A DNA stretch of 64,000 nt from Chryseobacterium sp. ISL-80 (GTDB lineage Bacteria > Bacillota > Bacilli > Bacillales > Cytobacillaceae): NCBI GenBank assembly GCA_018613055.1, contig JAGGQZ010000017.1:223614-287613 (forward strand), written 5' to 3'. Positions 18,525-26,915 of the stretch are shown here, in pieces; positions within the stretch are counted from its first letter, which is position 1, and every line of letters begins with the position of its first letter. Below the pieces are notes generated by a model. It was not told the origin of the DNA and ran no database searches. It saw only the letters and a list, made by a program, of their open reading frames with translations. The position numbers were made by a program, and so were the translations under genes.

Positions 18525-18668
18525 TTAACTATGATGGAGCACTTCATCGTCATGATCTGGTGCATCAGGATCTGTTTGGACTGCATCAGGGGTCCTAAGC
18601 CCTGGTCCACCCATAGTCATTTGGATATTAAGTATTTCTAATTCTGGTTTAATCCAAGCTTTTTTCAT
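18525..18668 (-). CDS. Lasso peptide precursor, paeninodin-like
   Basis: 47-aa precursor lying between cyclase and kinase genes. The leader MKKAWIKPELEILNIQMTM has the conserved Thr at -2 and a W-x-x-P motif where most leaders have Y-x-x-P. The core is 28 residues: it starts GGPGLRTPD, so Gly1 and Asp9 can form the macrolactam ring, and it ends DDEVLHHS with the C-terminal Ser that paeninodin-type kinases phosphorylate. The family resemblance to paeninodin (G-P-G-x-x-T-P-D) is direct. A GGGAGGTGAT ribosome site precedes two ATGs (18671, 18668); the second has better spacing. Confidence 0.93.
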   Translation of the reverse strand: MKKAWIKPELEILNIQMTMGGPGLRTPDAVQTDPDAPDHDDEVLHHS

Positions 18669-18686
18669 CATATCACCTCCCTTCAA

Positions 18687-20615
18687 TTAAAGATTCTTAA
18701 TAAATCTATATAAAATTAAACTTCGCATAAGTATATTAAATTCAAATTCGAATGCTAATTCAGGTTTAGGGTTATCTTTTATAATAGCAACACACTTATC
18801 AATTACCTTAATATCTATCATTCCCGTCATTAAGGAATCACTTTTTAATTTTTCAATTTCGTCTATAAATCTATCCCATATAGACGTCATCCGATGTACT
18901 CCGTCAGCACCTTGGATACCTCTTTTGCGCATATTTAATCGTATATCATCGGGCAAATACCCTTTTGTTGCTCTTCTAATTAAGGCTCTATCCAATCCGT
19001 TCTGAACATATTGTTCTTCAGGAACAGACAAACTAAAGCGGACTACCCTTAAGTCATTTGTTGGATCTCTATCGACAAGACCATAGCGTAAAGATAACTT
19101 AGTGCCATAAGTTCCTGTTGTATTCCAGTAATATAACTTATGAAAGTGATCTTCTTTTACTTTATAAGCGTTAGAATCAACTTTTCCTTTAATATCTACC
19201 CCCTGGTCTTTTAGTATTTCATATACTTTTGTTCTAGAAGAAAAATCTTTATTGATGTATATAGGGAATTCATCATTCAAATCTTGTGACTGATAAAATT
19301 TAGGTAATAATCTCCTATTCATATTTGAAAGTATACGTTTTCTCCCTGTACCAAAACGATAACAATATTCCTTCATTTCCTGATTAAGTTTTATCCACCT
19401 TAAACTTTTAAATAGCAAGGCATAATAATCGAAGGTCGAACCCCAAGAAATGGTCCAATTACCTCGTTGTCCATTTAACAATACCCCTATTCCTTTACGA
19501 CTTGCCTCTTCATAAATTCCTCTCAACCAAAATGTATTTTCAAAAAACTTATAAGGACTTTCTATCGTTTCTAACCAGTTATCAATCTCTGAATAAGGAT
19601 TTTTGTCCTCAAAGCTTAAGTAGTTAGGTGAGATGTCATGGATATAATTTACTGTTGACTCAATCAAAGGCCTCTCATTAGCCACTCTACTTCTAGGTGT
19701 CCAATCAACAAAATCTTCTACTGGTACATAACTGAATGTATGAAGCTTTTTATTGTCCTTTCTAAGGGTTTTTGTTGCAAAGGCAGCAACTGAACCCGAA
19801 TCTAATCCACCACTTAGATGTCCCCCGACAGTCTTATGCGTGCGTAGTTTAGAATCAACTGCCTTTTGAAATACTTCACGAAAAGCATCTATATATTCAT
19901 CATCTGATTTTAATTTCATTTTTGTCCCTGGAATTAAATCACAATATCTATTTAAGAATAAAGATCTGTTGATTATTGTAATAGAATGGGAGGGTGGTAT
20001 TTGATAAATGTTTTTATAAACAGTCAATACTGGTTCAACTGATTCAAACCTTCCAGGGTTAGCTATATATTCTGCCAGCCATTGCTCATTCAATTCCTTC
20101 TTTACTCCAGGTAGAGTAAACAGTGGCATAATCGTAGTACAAAACGCAAACCTCTCATCGTCTTTGTAATAATACAAAGTCCTTGACCCCGAGAAATCCC
20201 TCGCCCCAAATAGTTTCTGGTTTCTCTCATCCCAGATCATATACGCGAAGTCTCCAACAAGATGTTTTGGGGATTCTTCTCCCCATTTATAGTAAGCTAG
20301 CAAAATGAGCTGGCTGTCTGGCATGTGTTTCTGTTTTGACCGCTCAACTTGCAGCTTTTCGAACAATTCTTCTCGGTTATCGATGATGGCATCTGCAGTG
20401 ATGACGCATTGCCTTTCGGAATCATAGAATGGCTGTTGTTCGCCAACTGACTCTGGAGTGATCCATTGCGCATGGTTTCCAATGAAGGCATTGTGTTTGT
20501 GCCAGACTTGGATATCGTCTGCCGGGAACTTTTCAAGGCCTTTCATTATGTTCCTACCATGTTCAAAGGGAACTGGCTCTTTTTTTAAATGTATGATTCC
20601 TGCAATTGCGCTCAT
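18687..20615 (-). CDS. Lasso cyclase (asparagine synthetase B homologue)
   Basis: ATP-dependent macrolactam synthetase that adenylates Asp9 of the core and joins it to the new N-terminus. The N-terminal glutaminase-like domain starts MSAIAG, so the nucleophilic Cys2 of true glutamine amidotransferases is replaced by Ser, consistent with no need for ammonia. The synthetase domain has the PP-loop SGGLDSGS (268-275). At 642 residues it is typical. First gene of the lasso operon with an AGGAGG site; its stop is 18 nt before the precursor start. Confidence 0.94.
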   Translation of the reverse strand: MSAIAGIIHLKKEPVPFEHGRNIMKGLEKFPADDIQVWHKHNAFIGNHAQWITPESVGEQQPFYDSERQCVITADAIIDNREELFEKLQVERSKQKHMPDSQLILLAYYKWGEESPKHLVGDFAYMIWDERNQKLFGARDFSGSRTLYYYKDDERFAFCTTIMPLFTLPGVKKELNEQWLAEYIANPGRFESVEPVLTVYKNIYQIPPSHSITIINRSLFLNRYCDLIPGTKMKLKSDDEYIDAFREVFQKAVDSKLRTHKTVGGHLSGGLDSGSVAAFATKTLRKDNKKLHTFSYVPVEDFVDWTPRSRVANERPLIESTVNYIHDISPNYLSFEDKNPYSEIDNWLETIESPYKFFENTFWLRGIYEEASRKGIGVLLNGQRGNWTISWGSTFDYYALLFKSLRWIKLNQEMKEYCYRFGTGRKRILSNMNRRLLPKFYQSQDLNDEFPIYINKDFSSRTKVYEILKDQGVDIKGKVDSNAYKVKEDHFHKLYYWNTTGTYGTKLSLRYGLVDRDPTNDLRVVRFSLSVPEEQYVQNGLDRALIRRATKGYLPDDIRLNMRKRGIQGADGVHRMTSIWDRFIDEIEKLKSDSLMTGMIDIKVIDKCVAIIKDNPKPELAFEFEFNILMRSLILYRFIKNL

Positions 20616-20657
20616 GTTTTCCTCCTGCTATGGTGCATCTTAATAAAGAATTACTTC

Positions 20658-20673
20658 GTTCTTTATATAGAAC
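20658..20673. promoter_or_regulatory. SinR-type operator at the lasso promoter
   Basis: Inverted repeat GTTCT-TTATAT-AGAAC, same spacing and half-sites as the two eps operators. It begins 8 nt downstream of the -10 hexamer, so it covers the transcription start. Bound repressor there would block initiation. Confidence 0.75.
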
Positions 20674-20681
20674 ATATGATT

Positions 20682-20710
20682 AAAATACCATCTCAATTTG
20701 TAAGTGTCAA
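20682..20710 (-). promoter_or_regulatory. Lasso operon sigma-A promoter
   Basis: Perfect -35 TTGACA (20705-20710), 17-nt spacer and -10 TATTTT (20682-20687), reading toward the cyclase gene. Confidence 0.75.
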
Positions 20711-20782
20711 CCTGTTCAAAAGAATTAATTTTCAAATAAATTTATTCAGTCACTATAACCCAACTTTCGACAAATATTTAAG

Positions 20783-20832
20783 CAAAAAACCTCTTGTGCA
20801 ACTATATTAATTACAGTTGCAACAAGAGGTTC
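20783..20832 (-). terminator. Terminator after the InhA-like protease gene
   Basis: Long hairpin: AACCTCTTG and TGCAACT pair with AGTTGCA and CAAGAGGTT, then TTTTTTGC on the minus strand. Confidence 0.88.
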
Positions 20833-20838
20833 TGAATC

Positions 20839-23229
20839 TTACTTATAAATCACAATCGCCCCAACAGACTTATCCTTAGCCTGTCCGTTGACACGAACCT
20901 TCAAGCCGTAGTTGCCGATCTTGCGGCCTGCGTCTGGCATGAATGTGTTTAGGAAGCTGTTGCTGTCGTCAAACAATGTTACTCTCTCTTGTGAGTCAAG
21001 GTTTAGTGTCATATCTGGATATAGAAGGTCTAATCCCGAAGTTGGATTTAATCCAAATGCTGCATCGGCAATATGGTAACGAGTCGATGCTGCTGTTCCA
21101 GTGCTCCAATTCAACTGAGTTTCCGGATGGGCATCCACCACACCAAGGAAGCCTTCTCCTGGATGCACTCCAGTCCAGTTATCAGTGTATGTTGGGTCAA
21201 CATACCAAACTACTAACCCGCCATCATAGCTCATTAAGGAGCTTCCACGGCGAATATTGGCAAGGCCAGTGTCGACACCTTTATGGTTACGCCATTCCAA
21301 CAGATAGTAATGGTCAGAGTACTTGTTTCCGTCAGATCTTTCAAATTTGTTTAAAGTAAAAGGTGTAGTTTGTGTTTCTGCTCCATCTTCAAGAATAGTT
21401 TGGCCATCTGCTACAACTTTGATATTGTCAGCGAAGAATCCAGTATTGGAAGTTCCCCAGTCAGTAGCATAGCGAAGACGGAGTTTAATGTTTTGACCTG
21501 CATATTCAGATAGATCAAATGATTGTGATTGCCAGCCATTTGAGTTCCCTGTGAATCCAGGCATAGATGTAAGGATGGTTGGGTATCCTTCAGGGACTAC
21601 ATCAGAACGAGTATTAGCATTTCCTAATGACTTCCAAGTAGAGCCATTGTCAGTGGAAACCTGAACAAATGCGAAATCCCATTGTTCTTCGATATCATAC
21701 CAGGCATCAAATGATAATGTTGCAGAAGACTTTCCTGTTAAGTTAACATCGGTTACCATGTTTGAATCAATTTCATCTTGCTGGCCACCCCAGTATTGGT
21801 AGCTGCCAGTCGCTGGTTTGTTAATAGCTGTTTTCTTTTGCGGAAGATTTACTTTTGCGGTGATTGCATTTTTTCCATTAGGTGAATTTGCTTGGTCTAG
21901 CAACACCTGTGTACCTTTGGCAGATACTTCGTTCCAATCAAGTTCGACTGTATCATTTGTCCAGTTTCCGCCTAAATAAGACTGGAAATATTGTTTTGCC
22001 ATTGGAGAGAATCCAGTCGGCTCAGTTCCTGGAATCTTCCCTGCCCATGATCCGCTTGCCATGATTGACCAGTAGGCAACAGCTTCACCGGTACCTGAGT
22101 AAATCGTGTCGTACTCATCAGGATAGCCAAGGTCATGGCCATATTCATGCGCGAATACACCAGTCGCGCCGTCTTCTGGCATCATTGTGTAATCATAGAA
22201 GCCAGGCTTCCCTTTACCAAGACCATCCTTGTCGTAGAACTTTGCAGAACGGTGAGACCAGATAGCATCATCTCCTAATGATCCTCCGCCTGCTTCCTGT
22301 CCCATGCCAGCATGAATGATCATCAAGTGATCAACCAAACCGTCTTTTTCAAGAAGGTTCCCGTCACCGTCTAAATCGTGTGGATCTTCAAAATCATATT
22401 CTTCTAATGGAATGCCTGCTGCCAAAGCTGCTTCGTAGGTATCCACCACCAACTGCTTTGAACCTCCAGGAGTAACATTATCATGGCCTCCATTTGCTCT
22501 GTCAGCACCATAAAATGCTGCAGTACCAGGTACCTTGAGCCAGCCATAGGCTTTTCCATCAACTGAATAGGTTCCTCCTGATTGCTGTTCATAGAACTGC
22601 TTCATGGAAACCAGTTTATCCGTACCATTTGGTGCAGTTACACCTTCTTCACCAAAAATCATATCTTCGTAGTGTGATAGTGGATAGTCCTCATAATAAT
22701 TGTCAGATTCATTTGGTTTGATATTATTATGGCTAAAATCAGAGTATTCAACAGCTAGGACAAGTACCTTATCCTTTCTCACATCACCATTGTAATCGCT
22801 TTCAGAAACAGAATCAGGATTACCCTTCAAATGCCCTTTCTTTTCCCCTTTGCCATTTAGCAGACCATTATTAAAGTTTTTGAAGTCCTTCTGTTTTCCT
22901 GATTCTGCTGCTTTTACTTTTGCTGCCAAAGGATCTGACTCTTTGCTATCCGTCACTTTCCCCTTTAAAGCTAAATAGTTTTTCAGGAACTTTTGTTTCT
23001 CTGCTTCTGAGGCATCTTTTGATAGAAGTCCTCTCTTAATAAATGATTCAATTAATTTTTCATCATTCATAATTGCTAAATCGAGTGCTCCATGCGAATG
23101 TCCTTTTTCGGCTTCTGCCTTATGTAAGAAATCCACTTCTTTTGGCACATATGATGCACCAGGGAAACCTGCAAACAGGGTACCCGCAAGTACTACAGTT
23201 GATAGACTTGTTTTTAATATCTTCTTCAA
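20839..23229 (-). CDS. inhA: Secreted InhA-type (M6) metalloprotease
   Basis: Immune inhibitor A family zinc protease, secreted and probably autoprocessed. A signal peptide (MKKILKTSLSTVVLAGTLFAGFPGAS) and an N-terminal propeptide precede the M6 domain with HEYGH at 361-365 and a following DEYD. The C-terminal region holds a MAM-like/carbohydrate-binding beta module (about 520-620) and the VEG-type end. At 796 residues it is full length. In pathogenic Bacillus it degrades host antimicrobial peptides; in an environmental species it is more likely nutritional. Monocistronic between two terminators. Confidence 0.93.
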   Translation of the reverse strand: MKKILKTSLSTVVLAGTLFAGFPGASYVPKEVDFLHKAEAEKGHSHGALDLAIMNDEKLIESFIKRGLLSKDASEAEKQKFLKNYLALKGKVTDSKESDPLAAKVKAAESGKQKDFKNFNNGLLNGKGEKKGHLKGNPDSVSESDYNGDVRKDKVLVLAVEYSDFSHNNIKPNESDNYYEDYPLSHYEDMIFGEEGVTAPNGTDKLVSMKQFYEQQSGGTYSVDGKAYGWLKVPGTAAFYGADRANGGHDNVTPGGSKQLVVDTYEAALAAGIPLEEYDFEDPHDLDGDGNLLEKDGLVDHLMIIHAGMGQEAGGGSLGDDAIWSHRSAKFYDKDGLGKGKPGFYDYTMMPEDGATGVFAHEYGHDLGYPDEYDTIYSGTGEAVAYWSIMASGSWAGKIPGTEPTGFSPMAKQYFQSYLGGNWTNDTVELDWNEVSAKGTQVLLDQANSPNGKNAITAKVNLPQKKTAINKPATGSYQYWGGQQDEIDSNMVTDVNLTGKSSATLSFDAWYDIEEQWDFAFVQVSTDNGSTWKSLGNANTRSDVVPEGYPTILTSMPGFTGNSNGWQSQSFDLSEYAGQNIKLRLRYATDWGTSNTGFFADNIKVVADGQTILEDGAETQTTPFTLNKFERSDGNKYSDHYYLLEWRNHKGVDTGLANIRRGSSLMSYDGGLVVWYVDPTYTDNWTGVHPGEGFLGVVDAHPETQLNWSTGTAASTRYHIADAAFGLNPTSGLDLLYPDMTLNLDSQERVTLFDDSNSFLNTFMPDAGRKIGNYGLKVRVNGQAKDKSVGAIVIYK

Positions 23230-23249
23230 ACGATTCCCTCCCTAAAACT

Positions 23250-23273
23250 TTTTATTTGCGGCCGCAAATAAAA
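23250..23273. repeat. Perfect 24-bp palindrome in the inhA leader
   Basis: TTTTATTTGCGG followed by its exact reverse complement, just upstream of the ribosome site. It directly abuts the candidate -10 element. It may be a dimeric regulator's operator or a 5' mRNA-stabilising hairpin. Confidence 0.85.
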
Positions 23274-23301
23274 TACTATTCTGAAAGTTACAGTCGGACA
23301 A
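23273..23301 (-). promoter_or_regulatory. Candidate inhA promoter
   Basis: -35 TTGTCC (23296-23301), 17-nt spacer and -10 TAGTAT (23273-23278), each 4 of 6 to consensus. The rest of the gap from 23302 to 23450 shows nothing I can name. Confidence 0.5.
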
Positions 23302-23451
23302 GGGGATTCGTTTTGCATTTCTTGACATAAAATATCAATCTTCTGGGAATTTGGCGATTAATTGAATACCCGCTTATACAGAAGTCTACTTTTCTATTCA
23401 TTTCAACAATTTCCATCATCGATTTCCTTTTATCTTCGCTAAACTTGTCAG

Positions 23452-23490
23452 AAAATAAATACCAGGACCATTTGTTGGTCCTGGTACTTT
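23452..23490 (-). terminator. Terminator after the acyl-CoA dehydrogenase gene
   Basis: Stem TACCAGGACCA/TGGTCCTGGTA with a 5-nt loop, followed by TTTATTTT on the minus strand. Runs of T on both sides could make it work in both directions. Confidence 0.88.
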
Positions 23491-23493
23491 TTT

Positions 23494-25161
23494 TTACGGT
23501 AGTTCTACTTTTTCTATAAGATTAACAATTTCATCAAAATAGTTTACAGATTTCATGTCTTGATTAAAATTGGACGGTGTACCCCATGTATCCTCAATAA
23601 AAACTTCCATTACCTTTTGAGCCCGTTCATCCCCACCTGCAGCATACTCCAACGCATTCACACTTTCAAAAATCTTCACCATCAATTCAGCCACTCGCTT
23701 AGAATGAAAAGTTTTGTGATCATGTGTTGCCGTCCGAAGAGACACCAGCAGTTTCTCGAGTCGCTCTATTCCATCACGAACCTGGTCGACATGCTCTCCG
23801 TTCATTCCAGCAATCCGCTCATTCATCTCCTGCAAAAACAATTCCCCAGCATTAAATTTCTCCATCAACCTCAATACTTCCAGCCCAAGGATATTCGCAG
23901 TCCCTTCCCAAACGGTCAATACTTGGGCATCCCTCAACAACCGTGGCGTTACAAAGTCTTCGATATACCCATTCCCGCCGTGCATTTCAATGGCTTCGTG
24001 CGCAAAGTGAACCGCTTGTTCTGCGGTTTCTTTCTTCAAGAGGGCGATATAGAGTCTGTTCAGGACGATATCTTTTTCTGTTACTCCCGGTTCATTCCTC
24101 ATGACTTTCTCAAACAAAGGGAGATACTTAAATACTGTCCGCGTTTCGACTTCGAGCTTCACTACCATTTTTACAAGAGAATCCTTAATCATTGGGAAAT
24201 CGGCCAACTTCTTGCCAAAGGCATCACGTTTCAGTGCATATTGTCTTGCTTCGCGGTAGGCTCGGCGCATGATGCCAAGTGAAGCGACGGTGTTGCAAAC
24301 GCGGGAGAGGTTCAGTGCTTCCATCATGTAATAGAAGCCTTTTGCCGGGTCACCGACTACATAAGCTTCTGCTCCGTCAAATTCTACTTCGGCGGATGGG
24401 ACTGCGCGAACTCCAAGTTTGTCTTTAAGTCTGCGTATTTGGATTCCATTGAGTTTTCCATCTTCTTTGCGCCATGGCACGGCGAATAGTGTCAGTCCTT
24501 TTGTTCCCAATGGGGCTCCATCTTTTCTTGCTAAAACCATCGCGACTCCACACATTCCTGCGTTGGAAGCGAAGTATTTTTCACCGTAGAGTTTGTAGCC
24601 TTCACTTGTTTGGACTGCCTTTACCACATTCGCACCAACATCGGATCCTCCCTGGCGTTCGGTCAGGAAGGTGGCTCCTTCGTATAGAGTTGTCTCTCCT
24701 GTTGATAAAACATGGGGGAGGAATTTCTCTTTTAGCTCGGGCGATGCATACTGGTCCAATAAATATGCGGTTGCCATCGTCAACGTAACCGGGCAGTAAA
24801 AGCCTGCTTCGGTTTGGGACAATAGATAGCCCTGTGCGTAAGAATAGATATAATTCCCATGGCGTCCCAATTCGGGGATATCCTTATGAACATAGCCGAC
24901 AATCCCGGTATTATAGGATTCTTCGACGGTTTTCCGGTAGCCATCGTTCACCCAAACTTCCGAGATATCGTCACCATAAGCATCGAATTTGATCAGCTTT
25001 GGCTGGCCTTCACGATCGGTGAATCTGGCGCGCTGGTCGATTTCATTGGCGCATTTTTCGCCGAACGCCAGCAGCTCCCGATCTGCGTACTCAAAGAATT
25101 CTTCATCTAATAACTCCTTCAGCAATGCTCGAAATTGCGGTTCTTCCTCGTAAAAATTCAT
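23494..25161 (-). CDS. AidB-like acyl-CoA dehydrogenase
   Basis: FAD-dependent dehydrogenase of the adaptive-response/isovaleryl-CoA dehydrogenase-like subgroup. The substrate/FAD loop TERQGGSDVG (167-176) and YEGATFLTERQ are typical of AidB, and the C-terminal region has AIEMHGGNGYIEDFVTPRLLRDAQV and WEGTANI. At 555 residues it is near AidB length. The start overlaps the stop of the MerR gene (ATGA), so the regulator and enzyme form one unit. It may act on branched-chain acyl-CoA; the true substrate is unknown. Confidence 0.9.
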   Translation of the reverse strand: MNFYEEEPQFRALLKELLDEEFFEYADRELLAFGEKCANEIDQRARFTDREGQPKLIKFDAYGDDISEVWVNDGYRKTVEESYNTGIVGYVHKDIPELGRHGNYIYSYAQGYLLSQTEAGFYCPVTLTMATAYLLDQYASPELKEKFLPHVLSTGETTLYEGATFLTERQGGSDVGANVVKAVQTSEGYKLYGEKYFASNAGMCGVAMVLARKDGAPLGTKGLTLFAVPWRKEDGKLNGIQIRRLKDKLGVRAVPSAEVEFDGAEAYVVGDPAKGFYYMMEALNLSRVCNTVASLGIMRRAYREARQYALKRDAFGKKLADFPMIKDSLVKMVVKLEVETRTVFKYLPLFEKVMRNEPGVTEKDIVLNRLYIALLKKETAEQAVHFAHEAIEMHGGNGYIEDFVTPRLLRDAQVLTVWEGTANILGLEVLRLMEKFNAGELFLQEMNERIAGMNGEHVDQVRDGIERLEKLLVSLRTATHDHKTFHSKRVAELMVKIFESVNALEYAAGGDERAQKVMEVFIEDTWGTPSNFNQDMKSVNYFDEIVNLIEKVELP

Positions 25162-25523
25162 TCACTTAGCCTCCCTTTAAAATCAGTCATCAGCTTTTCG
25201 ATTTCTTCTTTGATCTCAACCAATTCTGCTATTCTTTCATTCACTTCTGCCAGTTTCTCCTCCCCATATTCAATCGTCCGCTTCAGCTGTTTTTCACCTG
25301 AGCGATCTTCGTCAAATAGCAGCACCATCTCCTTGATTTCCTCAAGTGAAAAACCAAACCTTTTCCCTCGAAGGACAAGCTTTAACCTTGCCAGATCGCT
25401 GCTGGAATAGACGCGGCGGCCGCCTTCAGAACGGGCTGGATTCAAAAGACCCAGTTCTTCATAGTAGCGGATTGTTCGGGTAGTGACTCCAAACTCCTCG
25501 GCCAAATCAGAAATCGAATACAT
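25158..25523 (-). CDS. MerR-family transcriptional regulator
   Basis: The winged-helix N-terminus YSISDLAEEFGVTTRTIRYYEELGLLNPARSEGGRRVYS binds DNA, and a coiled coil (EKQLKRTIEYGEEKLAEVNERIAELVEIKEEIEKL) dimerises. No metal-binding cysteines are present, so it probably senses a small molecule such as an acyl-CoA. A longer frame opens at 25607, but the ATG at 25523 starts the conserved domain and has an AGAGG site, giving 121 residues. Coupled to the acyl-CoA dehydrogenase gene. Confidence 0.92.
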   Translation of the reverse strand: MYSISDLAEEFGVTTRTIRYYEELGLLNPARSEGGRRVYSSSDLARLKLVLRGKRFGFSLEEIKEMVLLFDEDRSGEKQLKRTIEYGEEKLAEVNERIAELVEIKEEIEKLMTDFKGRLSE

Positions 25524-25563
25524 AAGCAAAACCTCTACTTTTAACAGAATAATCAGTAAATAA

Positions 25564-25594
25564 ATTATACCATTGACGTTAACGTAAAGAGCAA
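25564..25594 (-). promoter_or_regulatory. MerR-type promoter with 19-bp spacer and palindrome
   Basis: -35 TTGCTC (25589-25594) and -10 TATAAT (25564-25569) are 19 nt apart, the hallmark of MerR-activated promoters. The palindrome TTGACGTTAACGTAAA (25573-25588) fills the spacer. It probably autoregulates the regulator-dehydrogenase operon. Confidence 0.8.
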
Positions 25595-25627
25595 GCCAGA
25601 TTCCCAAAGGAAACCTGGCTTATTTTT
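25593..25627. terminator. Hairpin after the M23 peptidase gene
   Basis: AAGCCAG and TTCC pair with GGAA and CTGGCTT around CAAA. On the plus strand it is followed by ATTTTTTC and on the minus strand by only TTGCTCTTT. It starts at the peptidase stop codon and runs into the -35 of the MerR promoter. Confidence 0.65.
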
Positions 25628-26780
25628 TCACATATAAGAGTGGGTCGACGCTGTTTGATTTTTCATAGTTCCACTGGCCTTCGTGGATTTCGAAGTGGAG
25701 ATGCTTGCCGCGGCTGTCACCGGTATTTCCCATGTAGCCAAGCATTTCCCCTTTCTTGATGCTCTTCCCGGTTGTGACTGTGCTTTTATCCAGGTGTGCG
25801 TAAAGGGTGGTGAAGGTCCTTCCTTCTATCTTGTGGGTGACCAGGACACAGTTTCCGTAAGTAGCAGAATAGTATGAGCGGATGACTGTCCCGGATGCCG
25901 CAGCGACAACGACCGAGTCCGGAGATTCATCCGCAATGTCTATTCCTGCATGAAGTCTCCCCCATCTGGGACCGTACCCGGAAGTCAGCTCGCCCCTGGC
26001 AGGGATAACAAAACCATCTTCTGGTTGAGCACTGCTAAACTCCACTCTCTGGTTTTCTTTTAAAATCGCAATCTCCTGGGATGCCAGATTGACATAGACT
26101 TCATACATGTCCATCAGCTCGGATTCGTTTTCCTGTTTTTCCTTCTGGACCGAATCAAGCAAGCGCTGTTTTTCTTTTACCTTCTTTTGCAATTCAGCCT
26201 CCAGCGACTCCAATTCAAGCTGGTCTTTTTCCAGCAAAACAATTTTCCGCTCTAACGCTGATTCCTTCTTTTTCTTCAATTCAAGGTCTGCCTGATGCAC
26301 TGCCAATAAATCTTTATCTGCTTTAATGAAGGTGCTGACAGCGGTTGCCGCATCGAACAGCTGGGATAAATTCTTCGAATCAAAAATCAGATCCACATAC
26401 AAGCCTAATCCGTCCTGCGCCTGCATCGTCCGCAGCCGCTCTTTGATTAATTGCTCTCGATGCTGCAAGGTGTTGGCCAGCTTGTCGATTTCATTTTTCA
26501 AATCCGCTGCCGTGCTCTCTGACTCAACCATGATGCTTTGCAGGTCCCGGATATCCTGATTAATCTCCGACACCTCGTCATCCAATGCCTTCAGTTCCAA
26601 AAGATATTTTTGCTCTGCCGCATCCATTGATTCAATTTGCTCTTCTTTCTCAGTGAAATCCTGCTTCAGGTCGAAACGTTTTTGACGGATTTCGGGCAAA
26701 TCCTCCGTTGTTTCAGCATAGGCTGCACTCATTCCAGCAAGTCCAATCGTCACCGCGAGAAATACACTTCGTTTAAGCAC
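25620..26780 (-). CDS. Secreted coiled-coil M23 peptidase (EnvC/CwlO-like)
   Basis: Cell-wall endopeptidase or activator at the envelope. A signal peptide (residues 1-22, ending AAYA) is followed by a long coiled coil (about 30-245) and a LytM/M23 domain. Zinc-site residues H277 and D281 (HAGID), H329 (YAHL) and H362 (KHLHFEI) are all present, so the domain is probably catalytically active. Length 386 fits this group. Monocistronic. Confidence 0.92.
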   Translation of the reverse strand: MLKRSVFLAVTIGLAGMSAAYAETTEDLPEIRQKRFDLKQDFTEKEEQIESMDAAEQKYLLELKALDDEVSEINQDIRDLQSIMVESESTAADLKNEIDKLANTLQHREQLIKERLRTMQAQDGLGLYVDLIFDSKNLSQLFDAATAVSTFIKADKDLLAVHQADLELKKKKESALERKIVLLEKDQLELESLEAELQKKVKEKQRLLDSVQKEKQENESELMDMYEVYVNLASQEIAILKENQRVEFSSAQPEDGFVIPARGELTSGYGPRWGRLHAGIDIADESPDSVVVAAASGTVIRSYYSATYGNCVLVTHKIEGRTFTTLYAHLDKSTVTTGKSIKKGEMLGYMGNTGDSRGKHLHFEIHEGQWNYEKSNSVDPLLYVKK

Positions 26781-26883
26781 CCTTTCCCTCCGTTATTCAA
26801 GTCTCCATGACTGAATCTATGTATTCTTTTATCCAGTATACAGAAGAGAAGGTGCTAAATCTGTCGACTTTTGGGTTCGAGAA

Positions 26884-26915
26884 AAAGTAAAAAACCACCC
26901 TCGATTGAGAGTGGC
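26884..26915 (-). terminator. Terminator after sdaAA
   Basis: Stem GCCACTCTC/GAGGGTGGT (one wobble) followed by TTTTTTAC on the minus strand, directly at the sdaAA stop. Confidence 0.88.
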
